Shown here: positions 12,348 to 24,271 of the stretch, in pieces
Layout: each line of letters opens with the position of its first letter
How positions within the stretch are numbered: position 1 is the first letter of the stretch
NCBI GenBank assembly: GCA_024811115.1
Contig: JAKOGH010000307.1
Coordinates: 62,001 to 126,000, forward strand
Reading direction: 5' to 3'
DNA: 64,000 bases
From: Terana coerulea
Lineage: Eukaryota; Basidiomycota; Agaricomycetes; Polyporales; Phanerochaetaceae
Program-made: the position numbers and the translations under genes
The notes under the pieces: generated by a model
The model's input: the letters and a program-made list of their open reading frames with translations, nothing else
Databases searched by the model: none
Told to the model about the DNA's origin: nothing

Positions 12348-13466
12348 TGTCTGTGACCTGGGGAGGACGCAGACGGGAGTGAGAGAGAGTGAGAGGGAGG
12401 ATGACGAGCGAACGAAGGGGGCTCACCCTTTTGGCTCCGCGATAACATGCTCGCGAGGTTTGCGCGTTCGGCATCTCCACTGGATGAGAGTTTTCGACGG
12501 GAAATGGTGCGTTCGGCATCCATTGCCGCGCCTACTCCCAGCCAATCACCGAAAAGCCGACGGAACAGGCGCGCGGATTCGTGCTCAATTGCCAATTCGG
12601 GCAAGAATCCGTGTTCCCGTACCGCTGGCTTGGATGTGAGTAGAGCGGATTTTCGCCGCTCGTCATGGCTTTCTTATAGAGTCTAACAGGCAAGATCTGC
12701 AAAGCGAAGTTAAGATCGTTGAGTCGACCCCAGTCTCTGGCGTTCACAAAAGACGCAAGCCGTGGGCGGCCAGGCTGTTTCCGGATGATTCCCGGGTGAT
12801 TCGTCGCCCCGCCGCTGCCGAGCGTTCAACCCCATCTCCGCCGCAGGCCCTGAAAGGTTTGGGACGAGCGGGCAAAACGGTATTAAGCCATCCCCGGATA
12901 GAACAGCTAATGGCGCGATTGAGCACGACGTTGACACGTAAAGACAGAATAAGCTTCACACGGCGTATAGCCTGAGCTGCACAGGCTAGCGATATATCGG
13001 AGCCATCGCCGAAGTTCGTTGAGATGTACGAGGCTTGAGATGAGGTACAGACGGAAGTCATGACCGACAAAGCGATCCGACACGTCCACGAAGTCCTATC
13101 TCCGCAGAGATATTTGCTGAATAATTGCCCAAAATCCGACCAGGATTTCCTAACGGCCGATGACTGAAGCAGCAAAGAATAGAGGCGAGCTCGTTGCCTA
13201 AAATCCTTTAGTAAACCGGTCGTAAGTCCGTCGTGGTGTTCGGCGTGAGAGTTATCTGCTTGTGCGTATTTGGCAAAGGCTTCTGATTCTAACAAAGACA
13301 AACACTGTTGGGCGCCAAACTACTCAACTCCTGCGCCAACCTGACGGTTTGGTCTGGGCCATAATCGTGTCCGGTTACCAAACGTGAGTGGCTGAGAGCC
13401 TTCGTCCTGGTAGACTTACCTTGAATAATTATATTTATGTTATCCTAGTAGCAATTGGCGGCTGTA
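12348..13466. other. Divergent intergenic region (MFS / flavin reductase)
   Basis: About 1.1 kb between two divergent genes, so both promoters must lie here. A minus-strand open frame at 12744-13301 (185 codons) has no recognisable motif and is probably chance. An AT-rich patch (TAATTATATTTATG, near 13427-13440) lies about 30 bases before the flavin reductase ATG. Confidence 0.35.
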
Positions 13467-14222
13467 ATGCTCAGCATCGTCTTCACTCGCTCAAGGGCGG
13501 TTTCAACACGTCGTTCTGCAGCCCACGCGCTGCCATCGCGCGCACTCACAGACGACGCCGCCGCGAACGTGCGGAACGACCTCCGCGCGCTGCTCCGCGA
13601 GACGGCCCAGCCCGTCGCTGTCGTCACGTCCTTCATGCCCGACCGGCGCCACCACAAGGCCAACCCGTCGCCCCACGCCCGCTTCCACGGCGCGACGCTC
13701 TCGTCGTTCAGCTCGATCGCGATGGACCCCTTCCCGCTCGTCGCGTTCTCGCTGCGCATCCCGTCGCGCATGGCCGCGATGCTGCGGAGCGCGCAGGCGC
13801 ACTGGCCGACGCACATGGTCGTCAACATGCTCGCGAGCACGCAGGCCGCCGTCGCCGTGCGCTTCTCCCGCCCGGACATCCACGCGAGCCCGTTCGAGGG
13901 CGTGGCGTACGGCCTGACGGAGGAGGGCCTGCCCGTGCTCGAGGGTGCGATCGGCGCGTTGTCGTGCAAGCTCGTGGCGCCGCCGTGGCCGCTTCACGAC
14001 ATGACCGCGCTTCAGACGGGCCAGCATCCGGGAGAGGATGCAATTTGGACAGGAGAAGGAGTTACCTCTGAGTTGTTTATCGCACAAGTGATCAGGGTGG
14101 AGGCTGCATCTCGCTCGAAAGCCAAGGAAGCACCACGGACGCCTCTTCTTTATCATCGACGCACGTATGCGACCACCGTAGATATACCCCCACCTGAAGC
14201 TTCATCCCAAACCAAACCATGA
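13467..14222 (+). CDS. Flavin reductase-like (FMN-binding split barrel) protein
   Basis: A single open frame of 251 codons from the ATG at 13467 to TGA at 14220. The N-terminus (MLSIVFTRSRAVSTRRSAAH) is Arg/Ser-rich, lacks acids and could be a mitochondrial presequence. The domain runs from about residue 35 to 185, with VRNDLRALLRETAQPVAVVT, then FHGATLSSFSSIAMDPFPLV and LPVLEGAIGALSCKLV, the usual flavin-pocket and dimer-interface segments of the flavin reductase-like family. Such proteins bind FMN and reduce it with NAD(P)H or act as flavoprotein oxygenase partners. The frame extends upstream only to a non-ATG codon, which is why the ATG at 13467 is chosen. No intron and no frame break. Confidence 0.85.
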   Translation: MLSIVFTRSRAVSTRRSAAHALPSRALTDDAAANVRNDLRALLRETAQPVAVVTSFMPDRRHHKANPSPHARFHGATLSSFSSIAMDPFPLVAFSLRIPSRMAAMLRSAQAHWPTHMVVNMLASTQAAVAVRFSRPDIHASPFEGVAYGLTEEGLPVLEGAIGALSCKLVAPPWPLHDMTALQTGQHPGEDAIWTGEGVTSELFIAQVIRVEAASRSKAKEAPRTPLLYHRRTYATTVDIPPPEASSQTKP

Positions 14223-15507
14223 TATGTATATATTCTGTTATTGAGCTCGTTGAGACGATGCATACGTTTTCAGGCGGCCTTTCACCTCCGAGTCTTGCTG
14301 AATCGGTGAACAGTCTGAGTCCCGCTTGGTGCTTGGAGGGGAACCAGATTGTCTTCATCCCCATAATATCTCTGTGGTCAATATATGCATGCCATCCCAT
14401 TCTACTAGATGGTCAGCTCAATTTACGTTATGTAATATTTGGTGCCGTCTGACTTAAGGTACGCGCATGCGGCAGTGACTCTGCACGTAGGTTCGGTAGC
14501 GCCCGCTTCACGTGCTCAAACCGCACGCGCGAGGTGAACGCGAGAGCGGTTTGGATCAAAGTCCGGAAAGCCGAAGGGGTCTGCAGGGTGGAGCCAGATA
14601 ACAAATCGGATAACAAATTGTTTCAATCTTTTTGTGATCTGCTCATTTCCATAGGACTGCTCCGGTAAGCAGCTACTGACCTAACTACAACAGTCCTTAT
14701 TCACCCCACAGACCGCTTCGTCACGGCTGCGATAAGTGTCTGTCAGCAGTGAGTGCTGCATCTGGTGCTTACTTTGCTGCTGCGAGCTCCCTTTACCACC
14801 TTGCACCAGGTCTCATCTGTGCAGCTTACTCAAATACTATATGTCTAGTCTACACACTTAGGGCCCGGGAACGCTTCAATTGCAACTGGCCGTTCTGGGG
14901 CTTACGGAGTGCTCGAGGTAAGCTTGTGGTAGCTTAAGCCACATAGGCGAAGATTTAGCGCCGAGCATGTGGTCAGTATCAATACTGATCGCGATAACAA
15001 AAATTGGTTATCGGCATCACCCTGCAGACCCCTTCGGCTTACCGGACTTTGAAACAAGACCCTTCGGACTAGCCCTCAGGGCGCCAGAAGGGCTCTGGCA
15101 CGAGACTAACTCTGCACGCTTATATTGCTACGCGCAAGTCACGTGTTTAGCAAACCTAACTGTGCCGCTACGCTAGCCAACCGCTAGCTGTGTTCTGAAC
15201 CTGACCTTTACCAAGTGACTGCCAACACACGAACAAGAATACTTATAAGCTTGGTGACCGCCATAAATCTTGTAAACCTATGAATAACATTACCGGTACG
15301 TTGCGACCAACCTGAGCTCTGGGCCGCCGAATATTCACGACACCGTCAGACTCAGAGGGCAAAACTCGGTCACGCGCAGAGTCTGTAGGGGTCAGCTCAG
15401 TATGTGCGAACACCCTCTAATCTACGGCATGAATAGGCGCTATACCGCTAAGTCAGCGAAGACTGCCCAGCAGAGGTAGTACGCCTGTCGCCTTTCCTCA
15501 GCATGAT
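14223..15507. other. Intergenic region, no gene seen
   Basis: Nearly 1.3 kb upstream of the broken MYND copy. Frames are short and AT-richer than the gene blocks. A repeated CCTTCGG motif occurs at about 15030-15070, of unknown meaning. I found no tRNA-like or protein-coding signal. Confidence 0.35.
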
Positions 15508-17386
15508 ATGACTGCTAAACACCACCCTTGCATCATATATGTACCGGCATTTCAGCCAGCCGAACGAGACAAAGTCCTCTATACTACACCTAAGCTATGC
15601 AATACTCTTCTCAGAACACATCGGACAGATCGCTCAGCCGATATTGTTCAAGACATTGCAGCGATCGTCTCGGACGCGAAGCCCGACGAATGGACTGCCT
15701 TGATTCAGAATAGGTTCTTTGATGCGCTCCTAGTTGTGATCAAGGATCAATACTTCTGCGGGTATAGCAAAGAACAGCTTACATCCTGGCTTTCCGGAGA
15801 GAGACATCGCAAAATGATTGTGCGTGGATCCAGGTCTTGGTTGATCCACTAGCCTAACCGCATGGGATTTATCCGTAGGAATACATGTGGGGCATTTGCT
15901 AAATCCTCGGGCGGTGCATTGAACACATCAATGATGAGCACGACGTTGCTCGTAGTCGTGGTCCGCCCCGAGTCACACAGCGCAGGCCTGTATCGTGCTG
16001 TCTTCTACCTGGAACTCCTTGTGGGAAATCAGGACTCCCTTCCTAGACTCCCAGCCTAGACCCACGGCGGATTCAGAGCACACCCTCCACACTATATTGT
16101 GCGATCTTGGAGCCAAAACCATACTGCTTGAGAACATGTGGGGGTAAGAGAATCAGGCTGGATTTGCCTACATTGCATGCACTGATTGATAGACGTCTTG
16201 TGTTAGGCAGCCACCAGGTCCGCCATGTCGCCTTTCGCACGTACAAATTGCAGTATGGGTATACTGCGACCAAAAAGGCACAAGACTCGAGGCAAGTCGC
16301 CAAGCTGCCGAGCACATCAAAATCACAAGGAGATATGCGAGCAATGACGGGTCGGGCCTTGATGAACTAGAATATCTCAAAGATTTTGCCAGTGAGATCA
16401 ACACAAGCTGTACCAGCTGGGCCCATGCCACAAGAGCCGCCTCATGGTTCTTCAAGACGGGTACATCACCGGAATGGTTGTCACCCACTTTGCACATCCT
16501 TCGTCTATCCCACGAGCCACGCCTTCAACCGGGCAATAAATTCCTCTCCCATGACCGCACCTCTACTCGGGCACTTATTGCGAGTGTCTTGGCGGCGAAC
16601 CGAACGGTAACTTGTATGAGATTTGATGGTTTTGATGAGGACGGCGTCCAATCGTACGTAAAGTATCTTGAAGCCCAGTGTAGCTTTCTGGCGTAAGTAC
16701 ATTGGTCTTTGCCACTTTGCGCGCTTAGGCTGACGGTCACTTGGCAGGGCTGCTCTACACATATATTCTGAAGAATCTGAGCCACTTCCAGAATCATGCC
16801 TCCATGAGATGATGACGGTCATGTTTGATTATGTTCAATATCTTATCAACATGTCATCAGTAACACTACGTCAGTGTTGTCCGGCTTCAGAAAGATGATT
16901 CGTGCTTACGATTCAGATTAAGTAGCTTCGATACTAAGTTCAAGCAACCACTTGGAGAAGGAACGCAAACAACATTTCTCCACATTTACCGCAATTGTAA
17001 ACGGCTGCACTGTTCTCGCGGAAGCTCTGCGAAGGTCGGCCGGCAACAAAGGTCCTTCGTGCCCTCGGCCAGAGCAAGACGCACCGCGCTGAGCCACCCT
17101 CAACATCTGGGAAAACGCGATGGACTTATTTCGATCTCCCCAGCAGGATCGTCAACTGTGCCAGCCAATACGACAGGCCTGGGCTACCCTTGGAGTACGT
17201 CTCCGGTCCTTGGGCTGGCCGTCAGGCGATGCACCGACAGAGAACCTGTACCCCAAACATCCGCTTATGGCACGGTGCAGTTCCCGAGCCTGCATGTGCA
17301 GCATGTTCAAACCGATACATAGCCTTCGAATTTGCAAAGGATGTTGGAAGGTCGCGTACTGCAACCGGCTATGCCAGCAGAAGTGA
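15508..17386 (+). pseudogene. MYND-type zinc finger protein (copy 2), broken
   Basis: Paralogue of the gene at 3689-5682 in the opposite orientation. Exon 1/2 (15508-15813) aligns well, with DQYFCGYSKEQLTSW against copy 1's NEYFCGYSKKQLTSW. The next exon (from 15880) reads EYMWGIC, stop, ILGRCIEHI against EYVRSICALLGSCIEHI in copy 1: the stop TAA at 15900-15902 replaces a sense codon. Soon after, homology continues in a different frame (LWEIRTPFLD near 16025-16055), so there is also a frameshift. Later parts remain similar (EINTSCTSW and TRALIASVLAANRTV near 16400-16600), a further in-frame TGA occurs near 17090, and the MYND core CKGCWKVAYCNRLC is kept at 17330-17380. The frameshift alone could be a sequence error, but two nonsense codons make real decay likely. 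Intron use that skips the stops is the alternative. Confidence 0.68.
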
Positions 17387-17933
17387 GTGGGCTTAGAATC
17401 TACCAGTTCTTTGCAGCATTGAAACTTGTGCGACATTTAGAGACTGGTCCAGCCATAGGGAATATTGTCGACGTCATTGACTTTGGACTCAGGCATATGA
17501 GCAGGACAAAGGCTCGAATGCATCCCGTCGTCAAGACCCTCGTCGTTCCATAAAACGGCCATGCTATTATATTGACTGCGCCGGGTTTGGTACCCTTTGT
17601 TTCCGAATAGCCCGCACACCGTACATATCATTGGAATTGTTTAGTAAGTACGCGCTTTGTCGACCAGAGTTGACGCTAACTCGTTGGATATGCCTTTTGA
17701 CTACTGTACTTTTACTGTACCGTTGTCGAACACGAGCTCGAGCGATAATGAACTATACTACCACTACAGCTTCTTTAAAGTTGACGACATGCTTCGGTTT
17801 GATTCACTATTGATTGGATTGTACAATTGCTCTGGTATGGATACGAAACAGATGATAACAAGGCACGAGCACAGCGAACAACAGCGTACACATCGACGAT
17901 AGCAATTCATGACTAACAACAGCCCCCGACAGC
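17387..17933. other. Spacer after the broken MYND copy
   Basis: Convergent spacer between the MYND relic and the 3' end of POL1. It may still contain the last MYND exon after the GTGAGT donor at about 17384. A plus-strand frame at 17657-17902 has no recognisable motif. Confidence 0.35.
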
Positions 17934-20900
17934 CTACTTTCCCTTGCCCAACGTCATGTACGAGAATAGTGAGCCCAAATCTACCCAGCGACGGCCGCAC
18001 TGGTCAAGGTACTTCTCAACCGTGCTATTCATCTTTCTCAGGAATGCAGACTGAGTCTTAAGTCCGTCAATGACATCTGCGATACGAAGTCAGCAAACAG
18101 ACGAGATGGCAGTGGGAGAAAACCTGGCCCTACCCGTTGTCATTGTCTTCTGACTTGACGCAGCCTTCCTGGCCTTCTCGATGTCAAATAGGTACGAGTA
18201 ATACCTGAGCTGATTGTAAAGCTTCGAGTCCGAATACTACATCGAGTGGTCAGAGCAGCTGCAGAAAACATACGGGGAGCTCCGCACCTCAAAGACTACG
18301 GTCCCTTGGCACGTCGGCCTGAGACAGCGGCGGCCATACACGCTCATCATGCGCGTGCGGTTTCCGCACGTCGGGTCGTCGCACACCGTCCAGCCCTCGT
18401 AGTACTTCGACACGTGCTGCCGAATCTGCGTCTCGAGCTGCACCTGCAGACTCGCCTCGCCCAATGGGGCCGCGCAGGAAGGACACGCGAGCCCGGACGG
18501 CCGCAGCAGCGAAGTCTGAAATAGGTGTCAGTCAGATAGGTGTGCATCAAAGGAAATGCGGGAAACGCACTTCGCAGTCACTAAGCGGGCCATAGATCGT
18601 CTCTCCGTAGCATTTGCGGCAGCGGACGATGAACGGATCGGCATCCTTGTACCGCTCTGCGTCTGACATCAGAGAGTCAAGAGCGAGCTGAAGTGGCGCT
18701 CTTCTGAGTCAGCGGCGGCCGAGGACTTGTACCGGTTCGGATCCAGTCCTAAGAGAAAATTCAGTCGACGGCGCTGACCGAGGAACTTGACTGCACACAC
18801 CGAGACATTCCGCCAGCCGTGCACGGTCAGTGCCTTCGATGGGCTCGCACAGTCGCTCGATAGGAGGAAGTATTTGTTGCGAGAGATAATACTCGTAGTC
18901 TGCACAAAGTTTGGTTAGGTCAGCTATCATTCATCAGATGTTGGACTTACCAATCTTTAACTCGCTCCCCAGCCCGACGTATCTCGTCGGGATGCTTCGC
19001 CCGCTCAGCTTGTGCGCTCTTCGATGTTTCTCCGCCATCGCCAAGACAGAAGACATAGGAGATGACGTCGCCAGAACGAGCGGTACTACCCTTGGCCTTC
19101 ATTCTCAGCGCAACCTGGACATGGGGCTGACTCTTCGCGTCTGGGTAGTCCTCCGGATTCTTGCCCAAGCGCTACATCCGCGGCATGAGCAAAACATTGC
19201 AATAAAGGTGACTGCGCGACTGACCTTGAAGATAATGAACTCGTCCAACTTGACCTTGCTGCTACGGACGTCCTCACCCATGGTCGACAGATACTCATGT
19301 ATGTTCTCCACAACGGTCTCCGTCGCCTCGCCTGACAAGATCTGCTCAAGCACATATTGCGACACGGCCTTGGACAGTGCGCAATATTCACGACGTTTCA
19401 TGTCGAGACCTTTGACCTCCACTGACGTCCGCGTGCCGTCTTCGACCTTGACCGCGGCGTATTTCTTCTTCTGCAGGAGCAGGAGACGCTGGAAGACGCC
19501 GTCGAGGTCGATCTCGAGCAGCTTGTAGCGGTCGTTGACCGCTTTCTTGAACTCGGCGGATATCTTGAGCGCGTCAGCGAGCTCGGTGACGTTCGAGTTG
19601 ACAAAGACGGAGTCCGTGTCGCCGTATACGACCTGTAGTATCTGTCAGCGCGGTTTGATTATATTGATGCGCGTACGCACATCTAGCTGCAGGCTTTCGG
19701 CGAGTTCCCGTGTGTGCGTCAGGATCTCACGACCTTTAAAGGTTGTCAAAGCCGCGAGCGGTCTGGCGTAGAACCGCGAGTACTCAAAGCCAAGACAGCC
19801 GTACATACTGTTAGCCGTCAGCTTCAGCGCCATCTGCTTGATGTCCCACTGTGCATGGCATCACTTAGTACCAGAGCACCCTCCCAGCGAGATGTGCGAT
19901 ATGCGTACCTGCAGCAGCTGCGCCTGTGTCGCCTTGCGATCCTTCATTAAGCTCTTGACCTGCCGCCGCCGATTGACGAGCGTCGCGATAAGACGCGGAA
20001 GTACGCCCTGCTCGACCTCTGACGCGGGCGGCTCAGGAATCTTCTCCTCACCCTCCTCGTCTTCCACGGGCTCGACGGTCGTGAAGTCGATGTTGTACTC
20101 TTGGATGATGCTCGGGTACAGCGAGTTGAAGTCCATGACCAGGATGAACTTGTCCCAGAGGCCGCGCTTCGGCTCGAAGACGAGACCGCCCTTATACTTG
20201 TCCTTCTTGCCCTTCGTCTTCTTCCCACCTTCTCCATCCTCCTCGTGCTCGGCTTTGACGACGGCTTCGGCTTTCTTGCCCCAGGTTTTGTCCGGGCAGA
20301 TGTACTTAAGCCGGTGAAACTCGTGCAGGAGAATGTACTCGTTTCGCTCGGCACGGCCTCCATTGAGAGTTTTGTTCCTACGGAGGGAGTGAGCCTACTT
20401 GACGAAAACAAGGACGTCTTTCGCTCACCAGGAGTTGCCGGCCAAATTCGTGAGCTGTCTCGTCAGAGGTAAGATCTGAACTTTAGCGGCAAGCGCCATC
20501 TGGTAGTGCGCATCGAGCTCGCAATGTCGGACGAAGGTGAGAAGCCGCTCAGGGTTGCTGACGCCGCTGTCCAAGTAGCTAGCCGTGTCGTCCGGGTCAA
20601 TATCCTGCCTTTCAAGCTTCAGGTGCGTCTTGCACATCTCGGTGAGCGACCAAGTCGTGGACGATATCATACCCTGATAATCTGGTCAGTCCCACAGAAT
20701 TTGACCGCATATTAGTGTCGCTACCTTCGCGCTGTCGCTGGCCAAGTCACACATTAGTCGTCCGTTCAAGAACTTCATATTCGTTCCTTGTCTACCAATG
20801 TTGGGCCACTTCTTGCGACGGAAGCGGCCAACACGAGACCAATGGTCAGCCTTCAGGTCGCGCATACGACGTAAAAGTACGTCGAGCGAATCTCCGACGA

Positions 20901-23147
20901 AGTCGTGCCCGACAATGACGTCTGGGTCCGCTTTGAACATAGTGACTGGGTCACGGAAGACATTAGTGCATGTCTTCTAGGTGGGATGGAAAGTTCATAC
21001 TCAAAAGACTGTTGATAAGTACCCGCTCGTCCTTCATGGGATGTATGGCTCCTTTGCCGTTCTGCCGACACCGTGCCTCGAAGTTAGGTGGGAATTTGTC
21101 CAGTGGGCGGACGAAGGTGTGCACAGTACACGGCAAGGCCTCAGGTGGGGTAGGATCCTCCAGTTGTACTAAACGACGTTATCGTAAGCCTCCTTTCTGC
21201 CTCGATCGGGACGCACTTACGATTAGACCAGATTCGAGCAGTCGCAGCGACGAGCTCGCGATTGTTCTCTTGGTGGTTGACAATCGTCCGCAAGCTCAGG
21301 CTCATGATGGTCAATGGCGGGACGTCCCTTGGTGCATTATGATCCGTCTCCGGGAAGGGGTTGATGTCTTTCGGGTCCGAAACGGTCAGTTCGACCTTAC
21401 ACCATGAAACCTAATGTTATGGAAGTCAGTCGTTGAATCGTAGAATAGAGGAGATTAATGTGTACTCCAGAGTTATCGATCTTCGGTTTCTTAATTTGCA
21501 GCCAGCAAGGGCCCATGATCTTGCGTTTCAAAACAAGCAGCTCAAAGGCACTTGTGCTCGTACCGAATACACGAGAGAAGTTGGGACTATGCACAGTGTT
21601 GGGAATCTGAGGTTCTAGAGAGCAATGAACTTCAGTTGCGTGGTATGTGGGATAGCAGGACTAACCGTCAAATCCGTAAACGACCTTCATCCATTGCGTC
21701 TCTGTGCGCGGCACGTCGTTCTCACCAAAGGCATACCGCCGCTTCACAAACTTAGCTTTCCAGCTCTTGATTCCCGCTTTCTTGCGCACGCGGTCGAAGT
21801 CGCCGTAGACATCCTGCAATGTTGGTATTATATCTGTCTCGTATAACTCTGCAGTCTCCGGGTCCTCTTCCGTTCGGCGCTCGCGGGGAAGCACGAAGAG
21901 GTTGCGCTGCAGATTTTCGACGGTGACGCAGCAGGACAGCCAGGCTTTCGTCGACTTGTCCTGCGTCTTGCCGACAAAGTACAGTCGCCCCTCGAGCTCG
22001 AGGTAATCCAGCCAAAAGAACCGGAAGGAGCCGTCGTCTTCCAACACAGCAGCATTGGACCCTGCCTTGGAAGACGAGCTCGCGACAAAACCCAGCTCCT
22101 CGTCTTTGGCGACAGTGAGCGAGTCATAGACGGAGAGCCAGGCGGGAGTGTCGTCTAGGGATTTCTTGTCCTCTGACTTTGACGCTGTCGGCGGCCTGAA
22201 CTTGCCTTCTCGCGGCTCTTCCTTCTTGATAACAGGTTTCTTGGGCTGACTGCCCAAGTCCTCGTCTACCTCCATGAAGGCATCCATGTCGATGTTATCG
22301 AAAGACATGTCCCCTTCGTCGCCGCTGCTCGCCATATGAAATTTGCTCATCTTCTCAATGGCCGGTGTCATGTCCTCCGTCTTGAGCTTCTTCTGCGGGC
22401 TGAACATACCAGCGTCGAGATCGTCTTCGCTCGATGGCCCACTCGGGAAGCCGGTGTCCACAAAGCCGTCAGACGACGTGTCTGCGTCAGCGTAGCGGCT
22501 GCTTCCGAGCGTAGCCCCCAGTGCGCGCCTTGGCTCTCCCGTTCGCATACGCAGGTATCGCAGCCTCGGACTTGCGTTTGCGTGTGGGGGCCGGCTTGGC
22601 CACGGCGCTGCTGTCCATGTTGTCCAAGAGGTTTCCCAAAAGTCATCCTCCTCTTCTGCAGTGCGAGGCTTGCGATACACAGCGGCCGACGGTGCAGGCG
22701 TAGGTGGGGGTGCTGGCTTCGCCTTTGCCTTGGTCTTCGGCTTGGTGTCCTTCTTCTTGGCTATACACTGCGTTGAGGCGACAAGCACGCGTAGAAAGGG
22801 GCTCAGAACGCACGTTTGGACTTTTTGTCCTCCTCGTCACTCTCTGCGTATCGGTCGTCTTCGCCAAAGTCGTCCATGCCGTTGTCCATGTATCCCCCGA
22901 TGCCATCGTCCACCACGAAGTCATCTCTTGCCAGTCTGCCGCGGACAATCGTCTTGTACTGATCTTCGGTGACTTCATCATATATAGCGTCGTCGTCTTC
23001 GAACTACAAAAGGCCTTAGTGGGTTAGACACGTCGTGTAGGGTGTACGGCTCACCTTGAAGTTCCTGCCTCCACCCTCCCTCGCGCGTTTCAGCTCTGCG
23101 AGCTTGTCTAGCTTGTTCTTTCGTTCACGCCGTGTCCTGTCAGCCAT
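17934..23147 (-). CDS. POL1: DNA polymerase alpha catalytic subunit
   Basis: Catalytic subunit of the primase-polymerase complex that extends RNA primers at replication origins and Okazaki fragments. The ATG at 23147 opens [16 protein letters not shown], followed by the conserved acidic N-terminal region ending in [12 protein letters not shown]. The inactive exonuclease-like domain is near 20690-20940 ([19 protein letters not shown]). Polymerase motif A is [14 protein letters not shown] near 20133, motif [21 protein letters not shown] near 19830, and motif C YGDTDS at 19626-19609, with both catalytic Asp pairs intact. The C-terminus has two Cys4 modules: CRKC with ACPSC (18620 and 18480), then CDDPTC with CLRPTC (18390 and 18330), the second modelled on the B-subunit-binding zinc site. 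It ends YMTLGKGK with TAG at 17936. Two single-base errors, in T4 (A4 at 22639-22642) and G5 (C5 at 22515-22519), shift and then restore the N-terminal frame. Confidence 0.96.
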
Positions 23148-23311
23148 TTCAACGCGTGAATACGGCGTGGAAAGAGGGTAAGACTCGGGTGAGGTGGTGG
23201 TCGCGGTCAAGTTCTACGCGCCTTGTTCACGCGAAGTAATTCGCTAAGCGCCGAACAGCAACCAGGCATGCCGCGGCGCTTCTGCCTTGCACTTCCTCCT
23301 TCCTCTCCTCC
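23148..23311. promoter_or_regulatory. Shared bidirectional promoter gap, POL1 / EngB-type GTPase
   Basis: Only 164 bases separate the two divergent ATGs, so both promoters and both leaders must lie here or overlap the genes. No TATA box is evident. It holds pyrimidine-rich tracts, compatible with a TATA-less housekeeping promoter. Confidence 0.6.
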
Positions 23312-24271
23312 ATGTTCCTTCGATGTAGCATTCACTCAGCGAAGACTTGCACATATTCTGTCGCCAGAAACTACGCTACTGCTGTATACAAGCCTTTCCG
23401 TAAACCCCACACCGCGGATATACTGGGTTCTGTTGTGTCGGCCAAGTCGCTACCAGCTTTAACATTTGAGACCAATCCGCCAGAGGTGCATCTCACCTGA
23501 ATTATAGCGTGGGCTCCAACTGAACTCTGTCAGATCATAGTCACTGGTGTGTTGTGACTCTTGCCACTGACTTCACTTGGAATCTCATTCAGCTCCCTGC
23601 AGGCCGGGCAAATGTTGGCAAGTCCAGTCTCCTAAACGCAGTTCTCGGACGTGCCGACCTGGCACGCACGAGCAAGCAAGCGGTGAGTTACTCCGTTGGA
23701 AGTTCGGTTCCTTCTTCTGAGTTGTAATAATGGTAGGGCCGCACTCGAAGTTTGAACTTTTTCCGCGTCGGTCCGCATCCAGGACACTTGATCGTTGTCG
23801 ACTCTCCAGGGTATGGCGACCGTGGGCGGCCAGAGTGGGGTCGACTGTTCGAGACATATGTCAGTACAAGAAAAGAGTAAGTTAATATCTTCAAGGATTG
23901 CAAAAGCACGCTCAAACATGTGCATCTAGGCTGAAGCGGGTATACGTCCTGGTCAACGCGATGCACGGATTGAAGGAGAGCGACCGGATGATGCTCGAGA
24001 CGATCAATCGACACTGCGAGCTGTCGCTGGAGGCAACCGGCCCCTGTTGACCTTGCAAGCAGTCTTTACGAAGGCCGATTGCCTCAAGGAGAGTGCTCCC
24101 AAACAACTCGGGCGTATTCAGAAAGAAATCATCGAAGTTGCGCCGCTTTGCTTACCGCCAATCGTCACTGCATGTACTCGGATGTTGAACGTAGGCATCG
24201 AAGACCTCCGGCGGAACATCGCAGATGCTTGTGGGCTAGGCACCGTGACCAGCAAAGTAAGCCGCTTATAA
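23312..24271 (+). CDS. Mitochondrial EngB/YihA-type GTPase
   Basis: Ribosome-assembly GTPase of the TrmE-Era-EngA-EngB superfamily, EngB branch, probably mitochondrial. The start at 23312 gives an Arg/Ser/Ala-rich presequence (MFLRCSIHSAKTC...). The G1 P-loop is GRANVGKSSLLNAVLG near 23607-23650, G2 is in RTRSLNFF near 23735, G3 is DSPGYGDRG near 23800, and G4 is TKAD near 24068. The EngB-specific block NAMHGLKESDRMM lies near 23957, and LPPIVT with the C-terminal IEDLRRNIADACG precedes TAA at 24269. Introns near 23488, 23682 and 23880-23929 join in frame. The frame breaks at 24041-24044, where CCCC must be CCCCC to read ATGPLLTLQAVFTKAD. It is divergent from POL1. Confidence 0.87.

Noticed and set aside
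12744..13301. 185-codon minus-strand open frame between MFS and flavin reductase
   Set aside because: No motif, no plausible splice partners, and it sits where both divergent promoters should be.
13503..14156. 217-codon minus-strand open frame opposite the flavin-reductase protein
   Set aside because: His/Arg-rich shadow of a GC-rich exon; the plus frame has the domain motifs and an ATG in context.
18911..19528. 205-codon plus-strand open frame opposite POL1
   Set aside because: The minus strand encodes conserved polymerase sequence throughout this stretch; the plus frame has no family features.
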